From an uncultured Bacteroidia bacterium (GTDB lineage Bacteria > Bacteroidota > Bacteroidia > J057 > CALLMJ01): a stretch of 64,000 nucleotides of DNA. The stretch is from NCBI GenBank assembly GCA_938005475.1, contig CALLNY010000018.1, positions 1 through 64,000 of the forward strand, written 5' to 3'. The position numbers and the translations under genes are program-made. The notes below the pieces were generated by a model, which was not told where the DNA came from, made no database searches, and saw only the letters and a program-made list of their open reading frames with translations. Positions 62,345-64,000 of the stretch are shown here, one piece after another; positions within the stretch are counted from its first letter, which is position 1; every line of letters begins with the position of its first letter.

Positions 62345-64000
62345 TTAAAAATTATTGATAATTCCTACATGAATTCTACCTCTTGTAGGCTGAAAATTTA
62401 GATTTTCGTATTTACCTATTGCATAACTTACCGACATAATTCCTAAATTAGTACTAAAATTAAGTGCAATACCTGTGCCAATAGGCTTATAAATTTGGTT
62501 TTGTTGAAATTTTATTTGATGGATATAAGCTAAATCTGTAAAAATTCCTAAGTAAGAAAGTTCTTCAAGGATTAGGCGATATTCTATCGTGAGTAGTCCA
62601 TAGTAAGCCGCCCAAAAAGTGTTTTCATTAAATCCTCTTAATAATTTGTAACCACCGATAGGTCTTAAATCATTATCAAAATAGTTTTTTTGGTTCAAAT
62701 AATAACCTTGAACTCCTAAAACTGCAACGGTTCTCTTCCCGATAGTGGTATATTGAAAAACTTTAATTTCTACTTCTTGTTTAGGTTGTATTTTACCAAT
62801 TCGTTCGTAATCTAAATTTTCTAAACCTCTTACTTTCAATATATTACGAACACCTGCGTTTCCTAAAAACATGAGGTAAGTACCCTTAGCAGGGTTCCAT
62901 GGATTATCTAATTGTTTCCATTGATATCCAAAGGCATAAGTATTAGAACGGGAGTCTAACTGTGGGGGAGGCGGCCAGTTTACGTTCTGATAACGACTAA
63001 CCGATATTAAATTAGAAGTTTTCCGTTGATAAGAAAATAAAATCTCTGATTCAGGGTTAATCAAGTAACTCCCCCCAATTTTAACTTCCCTATTCAAAAA
63101 ACTGGTATCCTGCTTGAATAAACTAAACTGTAAATGAAATTTTACAGGCAATTGCAACACAAAAGGATGAATATACTCAAGATGTAACTTTTGTGATAAA
63201 TTTTGCAGTTTATCATATTTCATACGCAGAATTTCACCTTGTCGGAACATGCTAATAAGAGCGAAATCAGCCATTACAGTAAATTGTAACTTTTGTATAG
63301 CATTTTGCGGAGGTAGTAAACCAATCAACAAATCAAAACGATTATTCCTTAATTTCTGAAAATCTAATGTGATTTTGGTTGTACTATCCGAAAACTGCAA
63401 TTTGGGAGATTGAATTTGGTGATAATACTCTGAACATTTTAAATTTTTGGTTATTTTTTCAATTTTTTCTTGATGAAATTTATCCCCAGGACCTAAATCG
63501 ATGAGCTTATAAATAAACTTGGGGTTTTCTTTAATTCCTTTTGGAAGAATAATACTATCAATAGTATAAGATTTTTGTAAATCTATTTGTTCATGAATAT
63601 CTATGTAAAGCGTATCTCCTTGTGGAGTATATTGCAAAGTAGGCAAAATATTTACCATAGGAAATCCTAAATTGCCGTAGTATGTTAAAACTTTTTTATG
63701 AAAATCATTCCAATTTTTCCATGAAAAAGGCTCTCCTATTTTTAAGTTTGAATTTTTCAGGGGATAGTTTTGATTATTCGAGTAACTTCTTAAAAAGTAA
63801 ATTCTTCCTGTATGTAAACGATAGGGATTGGTGGTGGTATCAATTGTAATTTCTGCGTAACCAAGGCTTTGGTATTTACTTAAAAATTTAGGGATAAAGT
63901 TAGAAGGATTTTTACGAAGTAAGATTTTTTGAAAATCTTTTTGAATGTGAGGGGTTTGAGCGTTTAAAGACGCATACAACAATAGTACCAGCCAATATAC
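62345..64000 (-). CDS. BamA/TamA (Omp85) family outer-membrane protein, partial
   Basis: At least 551 residues. The reading frame stays open to the right edge: codons before the track's TTG start read VYWLVLLLYASLNAQT, clearly the hydrophobic core of a signal peptide, so the true start lies beyond 64000. Residues after the signal hold one or two POTRA-like modules (YAEITIDTTTNPYRLHTGRIYFL, TYYGNLGFPMVNI), and the C-terminal half is a 16-strand Omp85 barrel with GGYKLLRGFNENTFWA (the RGF loop that marks the family) and a final strand GRIHVGIINNF. It would insert or transport outer-membrane components. It pairs with DUF4783. Confidence 0.88.
   Translation of the reverse strand, partial: VYWLVLLLYASLNAQTPHIQKDFQKILLRKNPSNFIPKFLSKYQSLGYAEITIDTTTNPYRLHTGRIYFLRSYSNNQNYPLKNSNLKIGEPFSWKNWNDFHKKVLTYYGNLGFPMVNILPTLQYTPQGDTLYIDIHEQIDLQKSYTIDSIILPKGIKENPKFIYKLIDLGPGDKFHQEKIEKITKNLKCSEYYHQIQSPKLQFSDSTTKITLDFQKLRNNRFDLLIGLLPPQNAIQKLQFTVMADFALISMFRQGEILRMKYDKLQNLSQKLHLEYIHPFVLQLPVKFHLQFSLFKQDTSFLNREVKIGGSYLINPESEILFSYQRKTSNLISVSRYQNVNWPPPPQLDSRSNTYAFGYQWKQLDNPWNPAKGTYLMFLGNAGVRNILKVRGLENLDYERIGKIQPKQEVEIKVFQYTTIGKRTVAVLGVQGYYLNQKNYFDNDLRPIGGYKLLRGFNENTFWAAYYGLLTIEYRLILEELSYLGIFTDLAYIHQIKFQQNQIYKPIGTGIALNFSTNLGIMSVSYAIGKYENLNFQPTRGRIHVGIINNF

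Noticed and set aside
1-64000. Search for CRISPR arrays, tRNA/rRNA genes, insertion sequences and attachment sites
   Set aside because: No regularly spaced repeats, no cloverleaf with CCA-type acceptor ends, no transposase or integrase reading frames and no flanking direct repeats were found by eye. A short or divergent element could have been missed.

Overview
This window comes from an AT-rich member of the Bacteroidota. Three things support that: a complete alternative complex III (act) gene set with the 'TAT-variant' molybdopterin-like subunit, a type III glutamine synthetase, and repeated promoters of the phylum-specific form TAnnTTTG placed just before start codons, without Shine-Dalgarno sequences. 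The respiratory genes indicate aerobic metabolism. I cannot place it below phylum. Coding density is high, no intergenic stretch exceeds about 250 bases, and I found no tRNA, rRNA, CRISPR array, insertion sequence or prophage.

Layout. 1-7.4 kb: the 5' part of an AAA-ATPase-like gene leaving the window, panB, an rRNA-type methyltransferase, then a ferritin / secreted protein / diadenylate cyclase (cdaA) operon. A convergent nucleotide-sugar dehydratase follows, then a sugar-phosphate isomerase with an MCE (MlaD-like) protein. 7.4-16.8 kb, minus strand: glutamine synthetase III, an operon of glycerophosphodiester phosphodiesterase, His-rich G3E GTPase and glycosyltransferase, a TonB-dependent receptor broken by two frameshifts, and rsmE. 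16.8-33.1 kb: PhoD-like phosphatase, a 1,048-residue TPR protein, an exported PLP enzyme, a K+/H+ antiporter, hutI, scpA, recF, manC, a redoxin, yebC, an acyl-CoA carboxylase beta subunit and an FAD oxidoreductase. 33.1-45.7 kb: TSUP transporter, fatty-acid desaturase, metK, a PH-domain-like protein, hemW, three unrecognised polytopic membrane proteins, a solitary nuoM and two unknown exported proteins.

45.8-58.7 kb is the respiratory block. A plus-strand operon (cytochrome oxidase subunits III and IV, SCO copper chaperone, RsiV-like lipoprotein) converges on a minus-strand actABCDEF operon encoding the quinol:cytochrome c oxidoreductase that would feed that oxidase. Upstream of actA lies a second minus-strand pair: an M16 peptidase homologue lacking its zinc motif and a small membrane-anchored, helical, class-II-like c-type cytochrome. 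Oxidase subunits I and II are not in the window. 58.7-64 kb: an NHL-repeat/OmpA fusion, a class I fructose-bisphosphate aldolase, and a BamA-like barrel protein with a DUF4783 protein.

The most distinctive signal is architectural. In eight or so transcription units the TAnnTTTG box ends only 4-6 bases before the ATG, so the mRNA should start at or within a base or two of the start codon (leaderless), while other units carry short A-rich leaders. This also corrects several start codons in the ORF track (hutI, scpA, recF, manC, hemW, the isomerase, the M16 protein). I did not find an unambiguous new defence or mobile system. The best candidates for undescribed biology are the M16/class-II-cytochrome pair beside complex III and the cluster of unknown membrane proteins around nuoM.
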